From: an uncultured Lachnospiraceae bacterium
Lineage (GTDB): Bacteria > Bacillota > Clostridia > Lachnospirales > Lachnospiraceae
Direction: 5' to 3'
NCBI GenBank assembly: GCA_910578085.1
Contig: CAJTPM010000027.1
Span: 5,893 to 51,338 of the forward strand
DNA length: 45,446 nt
Positions 17,030 through 24,423 of this stretch are shown one piece after another. The number at the start of each line of letters is the position of its first letter. The stretch's first letter is position 1. The translations under genes and the position numbers were made by a program. Under the pieces are notes generated by a model. That model was not told the DNA's origin and ran no database searches. It worked only from the letters and a program-made list of their open reading frames with translations.

Positions 17030-18580
17030 TCACGTTTCCTCTTTCACACATTTCACAGAAAAGACACAAGCGTTGCAATCTTCCTGTGTGCTCCACTCAT
17101 CATCATCAATTCCAATACAATCCATACACTCAATATAAAAACTATCTTCCCCAAGATCCGCAACTGTAGGATTCTCACTTACGTTCGCAGTATTATAATT
17201 ATAATAATTTTTACCTCTCATAATTTTGCTATTCTCAAAGAACCATTTTCCAGGTTTTGGTGACACACTTACCATACGCTCCACAATCCTTCGCTTTACA
17301 CCCTTAAAATTTCCACCCGCCTGTGGGAGAATCACGCTATGATTTACATACTTATCTTCAGGAAAGTCCAGACAAACATAATCAGATACTGAAGAATCAA
17401 TATAATACAATGGATCAAATATCTCAAAATGAGCAGAAATCTCTGTCTCATTATTCACCTTCTTCTGACAGATGTTCAGCATAATCTTCCACAGATACCC
17501 CAGAAAAACAAGAAAACCCTGTTTGCATTCGGCAACATAGAGCAGTCTATCATCTACAGAAATTCCTCTGTAGCCAGTAATCTTGCTGGCATCGTCCATG
17601 CTGTATGTATTCAACAACTGATATTGACCATCCACATTCTTACCAATTTCATTTATCCATCTCACCGTATTCTGGCAAATCGTGTTCAACATGTGTGTCT
17701 GTATATCTGAAAGATCATTACTGTTTATAATCTCCCCATACTTCTCACAAACAATGCCCGCCAAATAACTTACAATTGTCTGTTCCGTCTTTGTCTTGAC
17801 AGATTCCGTCATATAATGATCAAATTCTTTTTTATCCACTCGCAGCTGATCAAAAACAGGATTAACTAACGTATAACGCCGCTGTATATACGAAATCGAA
17901 AGGCCTAGCAATATCAACTGCCAATGCTCCTCATCTCCACCCTTATCTGGATTCGGGTAAGCCCTGGCCAATACTTCCATCAATTCCTTTTTGTACTGAT
18001 TGATATCCAGTTGATGAACAACATTAAATCTTGCAATAAACTTTTTCAGGGAGTCCTCCGAGGCCATTGCCGCAAAAAGATTTTTCTTCTGTTCCTCTTT
18101 CTTATTTGTTGAATAAACATTTGTTCTCAGCCAAGCAGCTGAAACTGCTGTATTTGGATAAGTCACTGACTTTAGAAGCTCATTTTCATGTCCGATATAC
18201 TCTTTCATTTTATCAAGCGTCGGTTTCTCAACTTTTGAATTTCTATGAATATAAAGGCTGGGTTTTGCTTTCAAAGTACTCTGAAGCATCTGAAGACGGA
18301 GATATTGATAATAAAGATCTGTCGAAACTTTCTTCACATTTGGGTCTGTTTTCGGATAATACTTTACCTGAATAAACTCAAATGTGCCATCCTCAAAAAA
18401 TACATCCACATCCTCAAGATATTCTGAACAGACATACTTTACTTGATTTTGAAGGAGACACCTAATCGTAATATAATCCTGAAATAAAAATCCCCTGATC
18501 TTATCTGCGGCATCTCTATTCTTATCCCCCTCATACATGATTGATAATTTATCTGCTTCTTCGTTCATTAGCACACTCAC
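17030..18580 (-). CDS. Cap4-like nuclease-domain effector of ABC-three-component system
   Basis: A 516-residue protein. The N-terminus (about 20-100) looks like a PD-(D/E)xK endonuclease domain of the DUF4297/Cap4 type: RDAADKIRGFLFQDY, then EDVDVF (acidic residues 56-59) and FIQVKYY with Gln71 and Lys73 as the QxK core. The middle is helical. The C-terminus ends in a cysteine cluster (CMDC, CNAC, CVKEET), possibly zinc binding. In ABC-3C systems the variable N-terminal domain of this component is the toxic effector, so DNA cleavage is the likely activity. The GTG start at 18580 follows AAGGGGAACG. First gene of the cassette. Confidence 0.7.
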   Translation of the reverse strand: MSVLMNEEADKLSIMYEGDKNRDAADKIRGFLFQDYITIRCLLQNQVKYVCSEYLEDVDVFFEDGTFEFIQVKYYPKTDPNVKKVSTDLYYQYLRLQMLQSTLKAKPSLYIHRNSKVEKPTLDKMKEYIGHENELLKSVTYPNTAVSAAWLRTNVYSTNKKEEQKKNLFAAMASEDSLKKFIARFNVVHQLDINQYKKELMEVLARAYPNPDKGGDEEHWQLILLGLSISYIQRRYTLVNPVFDQLRVDKKEFDHYMTESVKTKTEQTIVSYLAGIVCEKYGEIINSNDLSDIQTHMLNTICQNTVRWINEIGKNVDGQYQLLNTYSMDDASKITGYRGISVDDRLLYVAECKQGFLVFLGYLWKIMLNICQKKVNNETEISAHFEIFDPLYYIDSSVSDYVCLDFPEDKYVNHSVILPQAGGNFKGVKRRIVERMVSVSPKPGKWFFENSKIMRGKNYYNYNTANVSENPTVADLGEDSFYIECMDCIGIDDDEWSTQEDCNACVFSVKCVKEET

Positions 18581-18653
18581 GAATCGTTCCCCTTCTACGC
18601 CACCACATTAGTATTTATTATATCTATAACCGATTCAATCCTAACCTACGTTT

Positions 18654-18746
18654 CAATATATTCTTATTATAAGCGAACGTAGTCAAAAGCACAACAGAGA
18701 AAAGCAGACCAACGAAGCCATTACGCCCCGTCAGCCTGCCTTTCAT
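18654..18746 (-). CDS. Possible 30-residue membrane peptide
   Basis: A short frame starts at the ATG at 18746, 5 bases after GGAG, just downstream of spoVAC. It encodes a basic N-terminus (MKGRLTGRNG), one hydrophobic helix (FVGLLFSVVLLTTFAY) and ends NKKY. The good ribosome binding site and clean membrane helix make it plausible. It could also be the stub of an earlier downstream gene cut off by the cassette. No family recognised. Confidence 0.35.
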
Positions 18747-18777
18747 GCTAACTCCATATATACTTTCTTATTCCTTT

Positions 18778-19290
18778 TCAGGCAATTCCGAACATCTTCC
18801 CGATCCAGTAGATCACCCCCAGCACCCAGCTGGTAAAGATCCCATACAAAATCACCGGCCCGGCGATCGTAAAGATCTTGCAGCCGATCCCGTAGACCTG
18901 CCCCTCCTTCTGATACTCGATAGCCGTGGAAGCCACCGAATTGGCAAAGCCCGTGATAGGCACCAGCGCTCCCGCCCCGCCGAATTTCACCAGTTTCTGA
19001 TACAGATTTAAACCTGTCAGAATGGCACTTGCGAGCACAAGCAGCATAGCGCACCAGCTTCCCGCCGTGTCCTTATCCAGCCCGTAATCCTGTTGTGCCA
19101 CATTTAATATGACCTGCCCGATCACACAGATGATCCCGCCTACCACAAAAGCCTTTATCATCTGGATGGCAAGATTATTTTTTGGCGTAACCTCCTTTAC
19201 ATACTCCGCATACTCCTGTTTTTTCTGCTCTTCCTGTATTTTCTGTTCTTTCAGCCTTTTCTGTTCTTCCTGCATTTTTTGTTTATCCAT
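18778..19290 (-). CDS. spoVAC: Stage V sporulation protein AC
   Basis: A 170-residue membrane protein. After a charged N-terminal helix with EEQK repeats (about 5-30) it has the SpoVAC membrane region with family blocks FVVGGIICVIGQ, YQKLVKFGGAGALVPITGFAN and a C-terminal hydrophobic helix. SpoVAC is the mechanosensitive-type membrane component of the dipicolinate channel. The start at 19290 (MDKQKM) follows a GGGGGATAAAAGG stretch; an upstream extension would overlap spoVAB. It is the last gene of the intact part of the operon; spoVAD no longer follows it. Confidence 0.92.
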   Translation of the reverse strand: MDKQKMQEEQKRLKEQKIQEEQKKQEYAEYVKEVTPKNNLAIQMIKAFVVGGIICVIGQVILNVAQQDYGLDKDTAGSWCAMLLVLASAILTGLNLYQKLVKFGGAGALVPITGFANSVASTAIEYQKEGQVYGIGCKIFTIAGPVILYGIFTSWVLGVIYWIGKMFGIA

Positions 19291-19366
19291 CCTTTTATCC
19301 CCCGATTTTTTCAGATCATTTATTTTCTGCCTTCCATCTTCCGCCGCGTATCCCGGCAAAGACCTG

Positions 19367-19876
19367 TCATCCCGGAAAGATCTCCCCCTGCCAGAAATAA
19401 TACAGGCTTCCCAACAGCTTTCCGATAGCCACTGCAAGCACAGCTAACCCCAGTCCGTGGCGGTAGGAGACCCTTCTGGCAAAAATAGGAATACTGTCTA
19501 ACATCTCAGCGATTGCCAGGGCCAGACAACCCACAAACATCCCCATAAAAAGCCCCGCAGTTCCTAAAAGGATCTCCCCTGCCACATCCACTGCACTCAT
19601 AAAAAACTCCCCCGCTCCCACGGAGAATAACTGTCCTCTGACCCATTCCCCCGCATGTCCCAACGCAGGGATCACGCTGAAAAATGTCCCGATCACTGCC
19701 CCCGCCGTAATACAGCCTTCATACAGCAGTATCTTCTTCGCCGTGTGGGTCGTTCCCACAAACCTTGGCGTCAGTCCCACCGCAAGCAGTACCGTAAAAA
19801 TACCGGCCGATACCAAAAGCCCGGCGGAAAGCCCGTAAACCGCCAGAAAAAACTGTGAACCGCTATTTTGTATCAC
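19367..19876 (-). CDS. spoVAB: Stage V sporulation protein AB
   Basis: A 169-residue polytopic membrane protein with four or five hydrophobic helices (FFLAVYGLSAGLLVSAGIF; LLYEGCITAGAVIGTFF; GLFMGMFVGCLALAIAEML; GLGLAVLAVAIGKLLGSLYY) and the central LPRFVG-like element RFVGTTHTA, as in SpoVAB. The GTG at 19876 is preferred because GGAGG lies 8 bases upstream. Co-directional with and about 50 bases after spoVAA. Part of the DPA channel complex in the inner forespore membrane. Confidence 0.85.
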   Translation of the reverse strand: MIQNSGSQFFLAVYGLSAGLLVSAGIFTVLLAVGLTPRFVGTTHTAKKILLYEGCITAGAVIGTFFSVIPALGHAGEWVRGQLFSVGAGEFFMSAVDVAGEILLGTAGLFMGMFVGCLALAIAEMLDSIPIFARRVSYRHGLGLAVLAVAIGKLLGSLYYFWQGEIFPG

Positions 19877-19926
19877 TTTCCTTCTCCTCCCGTCCACTGT
19901 CCATATCAGTTTTTATTCCCCGCCCT

Positions 19927-20556
19927 TCACTGCGTATCAGCTTCTTTTCCTTCTCTGCTCGCGGTCTTGATCAGCGCTTTCTCCACATCTTCCTCATAGA
20001 TGGCCATCTCCACCTCGATCGGCGTCGGGTCTTTCGTCAGCCTTCTTCTGCCGATATGATTAAAGAAAATAATAATGCCCGCCGCCAGCCCGATGCTGTA
20101 GCTGACCTCCAGCACCGTAAAACCGCTCGACGTCTCCCCCATCACAAGTTCATAATATTTTCCAAACACATCCACGATGCCGATATCATTATGAAAAGCC
20201 ATGATCGTAAAAGAAGCCCCGAAAAAGCAGACCAGACTGACAAGCAGGATCTTAAACACTTCCACCGCGCTCCTCTTTTTTTCCACATACACCCGCTCGA
20301 CAATCATATCCGGTTCGCCGATACTCTCCACTTCCACGCCCGCCACAGTTTCCTTGACCAGCCTGATCACTTCCGTCATACTGATATAAAAGCGTGTCTC
20401 ATTCCCTTCATGAAAGGTATGCAGTTTGATTGCCTTTGCTCTTGCAAGAACAGCCTTATCATCGCAGTACAGGCTGGCGATATCCTTCAGAAAAACATCG
20501 TCAGCCTGCATCTCCGTATTTCGTTCCGCCTTTATATAAACTGTTGTCTGCGCCAT
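19927..20556 (-). CDS. spoVAA: Stage V sporulation protein AA
   Basis: A 209-residue protein with a soluble N-terminal domain (MAQTTVYIKAERN..., about 1-100) followed by two membrane segments (FKILLVSLVCFFGASFTIM and SYSIGLAAGIIIFF) and a charged tail. This is the standard SpoVAA layout: the soluble domain is thought to sit on the cytoplasmic side of the DPA channel. GGGAG precedes the ATG by 7 bases. It is the first gene of the spoVA operon and has a forespore promoter at 20657-20686. Confidence 0.9.
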   Translation of the reverse strand: MAQTTVYIKAERNTEMQADDVFLKDIASLYCDDKAVLARAKAIKLHTFHEGNETRFYISMTEVIRLVKETVAGVEVESIGEPDMIVERVYVEKKRSAVEVFKILLVSLVCFFGASFTIMAFHNDIGIVDVFGKYYELVMGETSSGFTVLEVSYSIGLAAGIIIFFNHIGRRRLTKDPTPIEVEMAIYEEDVEKALIKTASREGKEADTQ

Positions 20557-20656
20557 ACTTCCACTCCCTTTTCACACCGCCATGCCGATTATACTCCCTC
20601 TCGACAAAACCCCAGCGTACACACTCTCTACATACACACTTTTCTCTTCTCCCCAC

Positions 20657-20686
20657 CAGTATGTGCAGACATCATTATTTTATTCA
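20657..20686 (-). promoter_or_regulatory. Sigma-G-type promoter of spoVAA-spoVAB-spoVAC
   Basis: On the minus strand TGAATA (20681-20686) and CATACTG (20657-20663) are 17 bases apart, an excellent match to the forespore consensus TGNATA / CATACTA. It lies about 100 bases before spoVAA, in the gap after sigF. Confidence 0.7.
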
Positions 20687-20840
20687 TCATGTGATTTTTT
20701 GCCCTCTCTGTCCCACAGCCAGCCCGGACGGGAAAGAAGCGAAGGCCCGCAGGGATATTGCCAGCCCATCCGTCTGGCGCCTTTCCCGTCCGGACCTTCA
20801 CTTCTCTCCCGCCGGGCGTCCGGTTCCCCTCCGCAATAAA

Positions 20841-21560
20841 TCACAGCACCGCCCTCTCCCGCATCCGGCGCAATATTCTTTTTTCCAGCCTGCTGACCTG
20901 CACCTGACTGATTCCAAGTCTCTCCGCCACATCCACCTGTGTCTTCCCCTGAAAATAACGCAGCAAAATCAGCTCCTTATCCTCCCCCTCCAGTTCCGAC
21001 AGAAGCTGCGATAACAGCATATGGTTTAACAGCTTCTCCTTTTCATTGCTCCCACTGGCGATCTGATCCGCCAGATAGATCTCGTTGCCGTCACTCTGAT
21101 AGACAGACCGATAGATCGATTCCACCTCGGCCCCGGCATCCATCGCCATCACCACCTCCTCAACCGTCAGTCCTGTCATCTCGGCCACTTCCCTCAGAGC
21201 CGGTTCCTTTCCCTTCTCGTGCTGATACTGTTCTCTTGCCTTTTTGATCTTCCAGCCATTCTCTTTAAGTCCTCTGCTCACCTTCATCATCCCGTCATCC
21301 CGCAGAAACCGCTTGATCTCTCCGGAAATCATGGGAACAGCATAGGTGGAAAATTTCACATCAAAGGCAAGATTAAATTTATCGATGGCTTTCATAAGTC
21401 CGATACAGCCGATCTGAAACAGATCTTCCGCATCCACTCCTCTGTTCAGAAAGCGTTTCACAATATGGTGCACCAGCCCCAGGTTTTTTTCAATCAGTAC
21501 CTCTCTTGCTTCCTTATCGCCTGCATGGGATCTCTCAATCAGCACTGACATCTCTTCCAT
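20841..21560 (-). CDS. sigF: RNA polymerase sigma-F factor (forespore)
   Basis: A 239-residue sigma-70 family factor of the SigF/SigG type. Region 2 contains FNLAFDVKFSTYAVPMISGEIKRFLRDDG; region 4 ends with the helix-turn-helix GKTQVDVAERLGISQVQVSRLEKR. SigF is the first forespore-specific sigma factor and is held inactive by SpoIIAB. The ATG at 21560 lies 2 bases after the spoIIAB stop, as in other spoIIA operons. Identification is firm because of the spoIIAA-spoIIAB-sigF order. Confidence 0.96.
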   Translation of the reverse strand: MEEMSVLIERSHAGDKEAREVLIEKNLGLVHHIVKRFLNRGVDAEDLFQIGCIGLMKAIDKFNLAFDVKFSTYAVPMISGEIKRFLRDDGMMKVSRGLKENGWKIKKAREQYQHEKGKEPALREVAEMTGLTVEEVVMAMDAGAEVESIYRSVYQSDGNEIYLADQIASGSNEKEKLLNHMLLSQLLSELEGEDKELILLRYFQGKTQVDVAERLGISQVQVSRLEKRILRRMRERAVL

Positions 21561-21562
21561 AA

Positions 21563-22123
21563 CTATTCTTCTTCCTCCAGCCACGGAGCGCTGCCCAACT
21601 TTTTTTCCATCACGATCTTACATCCCCTGCCTGGCGCTGAGAGTACCTGCAGATCATCCATGAAAGCTTCCATAAAAGCAAATCCCATACCGGAACGCTC
21701 CAGTTCCGGCCTTGTCGTAAAAAGAGGTTCTAACGCCTGCTCCACATTTTCGATCCCTCTGCCGTCATCCTCTATCTCCACAAACAGCACATCTCCTGTA
21801 ATCCGGCAGTACATGCGCACTTTTCCGCAGTTTGTCTCTCTGGGGCACTGCATCCGCCCCGGCATGTATCCCTGCACATTGCCGTACCCATGGATAATAG
21901 CATTCGTCACCGCCTCAGATACCGCAGTTTTCACGTCAGCCATCTCCTCCATGGTGGGATTTAAGGGTGCGATAAAGGCGGACACCGCCATCCGCGCAAA
22001 TCCTTCATTATAGGAAATAGCATCGAATTCCATCTGCAGCTCATTATCATACCCTTTGCTCACCTTTTTTTCTTCCTGTTTCATCTTCAACAACCATGTC
22101 CTTTCCACAAACCGTAACTTCAT
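21563..22123 (-). CDS. spoIIAB: Anti-sigma-F factor / serine kinase
   Basis: A GHKL-fold kinase that binds SigF and phosphorylates SpoIIAA. Visible motifs are the N-box VSEAVTNAIIHGY, the G1 box EDDGRGIENVEQA and the G2 region ERSGMGFAFMEAFMD. Homologues usually start near the NELQMEFDAISYNEGFAR segment, so the ATG at 22084 (MKQEEKK) is a possible alternative; the longer start at 22123 has GGAAAG upstream. Lies between spoIIAA and sigF as expected. Confidence 0.94.
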   Translation of the reverse strand: MKLRFVERTWLLKMKQEEKKVSKGYDNELQMEFDAISYNEGFARMAVSAFIAPLNPTMEEMADVKTAVSEAVTNAIIHGYGNVQGYMPGRMQCPRETNCGKVRMYCRITGDVLFVEIEDDGRGIENVEQALEPLFTTRPELERSGMGFAFMEAFMDDLQVLSAPGRGCKIVMEKKLGSAPWLEEEE

Positions 22124-22172
22124 TTTTCACTTTCCGACCAGTATGCCATTTATAATTCAAAATGACACGGGT

Positions 22173-22481
22173 TTACTCCATAATTTCCATAATCCTTGAC
22201 AGCCCTGATATGTACAGGATCCGCCTGATCTGTCTGTCCGCATGAATAGCAAAAACACGCCCTCCCAGACAGGCTATCTTTTTATACCTTCCCATAATAA
22301 CGCCGACACCGGAACTGTCCATAAACTTCGTGTCCTCAAAATCAAACACGATCCCCCGGATCTGATCCCGCATCAGGAAAGAATCCGCTTTCCTGCTGAT
22401 GGCAAAGGACTGATGATGATCAATCTCCTCCGGCATTTTTACCATCAAATACCTGTCAATAACCTGAAAATCCGCCTCCAT
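22173..22481 (-). CDS. spoIIAA: Anti-sigma-F factor antagonist
   Basis: A 102-residue STAS-domain protein. The phosphorylatable serine is in the KFMDSSGVGVIMGRYK motif. Dephosphorylated SpoIIAA displaces SigF from SpoIIAB in the forespore. AAGGGG precedes the ATG by about 8 bases. First gene of the sporulation cluster here, preceded by a strong terminator of the upstream operon. I did not find a convincing sigma-H promoter. Confidence 0.94.
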   Translation of the reverse strand: MEADFQVIDRYLMVKMPEEIDHHQSFAISRKADSFLMRDQIRGIVFDFEDTKFMDSSGVGVIMGRYKKIACLGGRVFAIHADRQIRRILYISGLSRIMEIME

Positions 22482-22598
22482 ATAAAATTCCCCTTTCTTA
22501 ATTTTAAACGCGCAGATCCGCGCTGCTTTTCTTCAGTGCCACAATCGGGCAGGGAAGATCTTCTTTCTCCGCCCGCCGTGCAGGATGCCCCGCACATA

Positions 22599-22632
22599 AA
22601 AAGAGGATACCAAAATAAAGGTATCCTCTTTT
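22599..22632. terminator. Perfect 13-bp stem terminator
   Basis: AAAAGAGGATACC (22599-22611) pairs with GGTATCCTCTTTT (22620-22632) around an 8-base A-rich loop. It separates the TPR/folC/valS genes from spoIIAA and is functional in either direction by its U-rich ends. Confidence 0.85.
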
Positions 22633-22758
22633 GTAAACTATATTTTATTTATTTTCCCGGCCACCGTATGCCATCTGTTCTCTGTATGCCCCCGTTATAT
22701 ACCGTTTACGCTCTGCATACTGCCCGGCAGCATTCCGTTTTTCCCTGACATACTGTCT

Positions 22759-24186
22759 CTACTGCATACTGTTTATCTCTTCCATATAGTCCGCACTGCG
22801 ATTGGCCCGCTCCGTACCCGGGAATTTATCGATCACCATCTGGTAGTAGACCGCTGCATTCTCATAATCCTCATTCCGATAACAGGCATTGGCAAGGTTA
22901 TATATCACATCAATATTCTCGGAATTATAAATATAGGCTTTCTCCAGATTCTGAACCGCATCCGCGTACACTTCCTGCCTGTAAGCAGCCATGCCATCAT
23001 CATAGTAAGTCTGCGCCACACTTGGCCCTACCGCCGCAAGGAGGCTCTGGTATACTGCCCGAAAAGATTCCGATGTCTCTTCAATATTCACTTCTCCACG
23101 AATGCTCTCCAGATACTCCGCCACCTGCTCCACATCCTCAGGATTCTGCAGATAGCCGTTCACAGCCGCTAACATATTATCCATGGTCTGAATCGTACCG
23201 TCTGTTCCCACATAATTTTCCAGTTCTGAGTAAAGATCGTTATTTTCCCGCTGCATCGTATCCAGTTTCTGCTGCAGATCGTTGGTAGTTGCCGACTCCG
23301 CCGCCAGCTGTTCGCTGACCACTTTCAGCTGCCTGCTGACATTGTCCCTGACCGCCTGGATCCTGGCCGGTAAAATCAGAAATACCGTCATCGCCACGCC
23401 GATCCCCAGACCGATCAGCAGATACAGGATCGCGGAAAAACTGACTCCCTTCGGTTCCTTCACATCAAGAGGCTGGATGATCGTCTCATTTCCGCTCTGA
23501 TAGCGGAACACCTCCTCCGAGGCTTCCTTTTTCTTCCTTTTCGGCGCCTTGCTCTCTTCGTTCTCCTCGGGGTGGAGCATTGCGTTTACTTCTTTTAAGT
23601 ACCGCCTGGTCGTGGTATTTCCCGAATCGATCTGCTCACAGCGAAGCAGCTCTCTTTCCGCTCTGGGCCAGTCCTCCGCATCGATATAGAGCAGTGCCAG
23701 AAGCTGATGGGCCCTGATATATTTCGAGTTCAGGGAAAGCACCTTTTTCAGCTGGATCACTGCCAGATCCTTGGAATCCTGATTGCAGTACAGCAGCGCC
23801 TGATTGTATTTCTTTATCGTTTTATTGATCGTATCAAGCCTGGTCGGATTGCTCTGCACCACATTGATATAATCATCCGCAATGTTCTTTTTGGGCCGCA
23901 GGTTCTTACTGATCACCCATTCGCTGAGCGCCGCCACCACTTCACCAGTCTCAAAGTAAACAAGTCCCAGCAGATTTCTGGCCTCCACATTGTTCTTGTT
24001 GAACTTGAGGCTCTGCCGTAAACTCTGGATTGCACCGCTCAGATCCCTGACGCCGGCCTTTTCCAATCCCTCATTGTAGAAATTGTTAGATATTTTTAAG
24101 ACCTTCTTATATACAGAAACGTCAACACCACAGTTTGTGCAGAAATCATGTTCCGACAAATTGCAGCCGCAATTATAACATATCAT
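22759..24186 (-). CDS. Zinc-ribbon, TPR and single-membrane-helix protein
   Basis: A 475-residue protein in four parts: an N-terminal zinc ribbon (CYNCG ... CTNCG, residues 3-19); TPR-like helical repeats (about 30-215); one membrane helix at about 253-275 (LYLLIGLGIGVAMTVFLIL); a coiled coil (about 280-325) and a second TPR block to the C-terminus (YYDDGMAAYRQ ... NLANACYRNEDYENAAVYYQ). Proteins of this layout are widespread in Lachnospiraceae; a scaffold or envelope-assembly role is likely but unknown. It follows a 52-residue protein and folC in the same direction. Confidence 0.8.
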   Translation of the reverse strand: MICYNCGCNLSEHDFCTNCGVDVSVYKKVLKISNNFYNEGLEKAGVRDLSGAIQSLRQSLKFNKNNVEARNLLGLVYFETGEVVAALSEWVISKNLRPKKNIADDYINVVQSNPTRLDTINKTIKKYNQALLYCNQDSKDLAVIQLKKVLSLNSKYIRAHQLLALLYIDAEDWPRAERELLRCEQIDSGNTTTRRYLKEVNAMLHPEENEESKAPKRKKKEASEEVFRYQSGNETIIQPLDVKEPKGVSFSAILYLLIGLGIGVAMTVFLILPARIQAVRDNVSRQLKVVSEQLAAESATTNDLQQKLDTMQRENNDLYSELENYVGTDGTIQTMDNMLAAVNGYLQNPEDVEQVAEYLESIRGEVNIEETSESFRAVYQSLLAAVGPSVAQTYYDDGMAAYRQEVYADAVQNLEKAYIYNSENIDVIYNLANACYRNEDYENAAVYYQMVIDKFPGTERANRSADYMEEINSMQ

Positions 24187-24207
24187 CCGATAAGCTCCCG
24201 TTTGTTC

Positions 24208-24366
24208 CTATTCTTCCGTTTCCTCTTCCAAATCCTTAGACTCTTTTACTACCTTCACCACCAGGTCCGCCATATCCGTCATATCCTGATTATAGATCGC
24301 ATCCTCCGCGTCCTCCACTTCCAGACTGGGATGGAACTTTTTTAATTCTTCCTCAAAATTGATCAT
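24208..24366 (-). CDS. Small acidic protein, unknown
   Basis: A 52-residue highly acidic protein (MINFEEELKKFHPSLEVEDAE... start). The ATG at 24366 is chosen because GGAGAGG lies just upstream. No membrane or motif features. It lies between folC and the zinc-ribbon TPR gene with short gaps, so probably in the same transcript. Conserved-looking composition but no family recognised. Confidence 0.6.
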   Translation of the reverse strand: MINFEEELKKFHPSLEVEDAEDAIYNQDMTDMADLVVKVVKESKDLEEETEE

Positions 24367-24423
24367 ATTTCCTCTCCGTTTTGCGCTGTCCTCCTCCTGG
24401 TGTACCGGTTCTGACACCGCCTT

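Larger units (their letters stand above)
12459..18580 (-). mobile_element. Inserted conflict-system cassette (ABC-three-component-like) in the spoVA locus
   Basis: Four genes in one direction, AT-rich compared with the sporulation genes on both sides, lie between spoVAC and the LysM gene/spoVAD. The order is effector with nuclease-like N-terminus, small middle component, SMC/Rad50-like ATPase, AlbA/GHKL protein. The first three match the ABC-three-component (ABC-3C) arrangement described for prokaryotic conflict systems. Overlaps of stop and start codons between genes 1-2 and 2-3 indicate one operon. No integrase or direct repeat was found at the edges. Confidence 0.6.
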
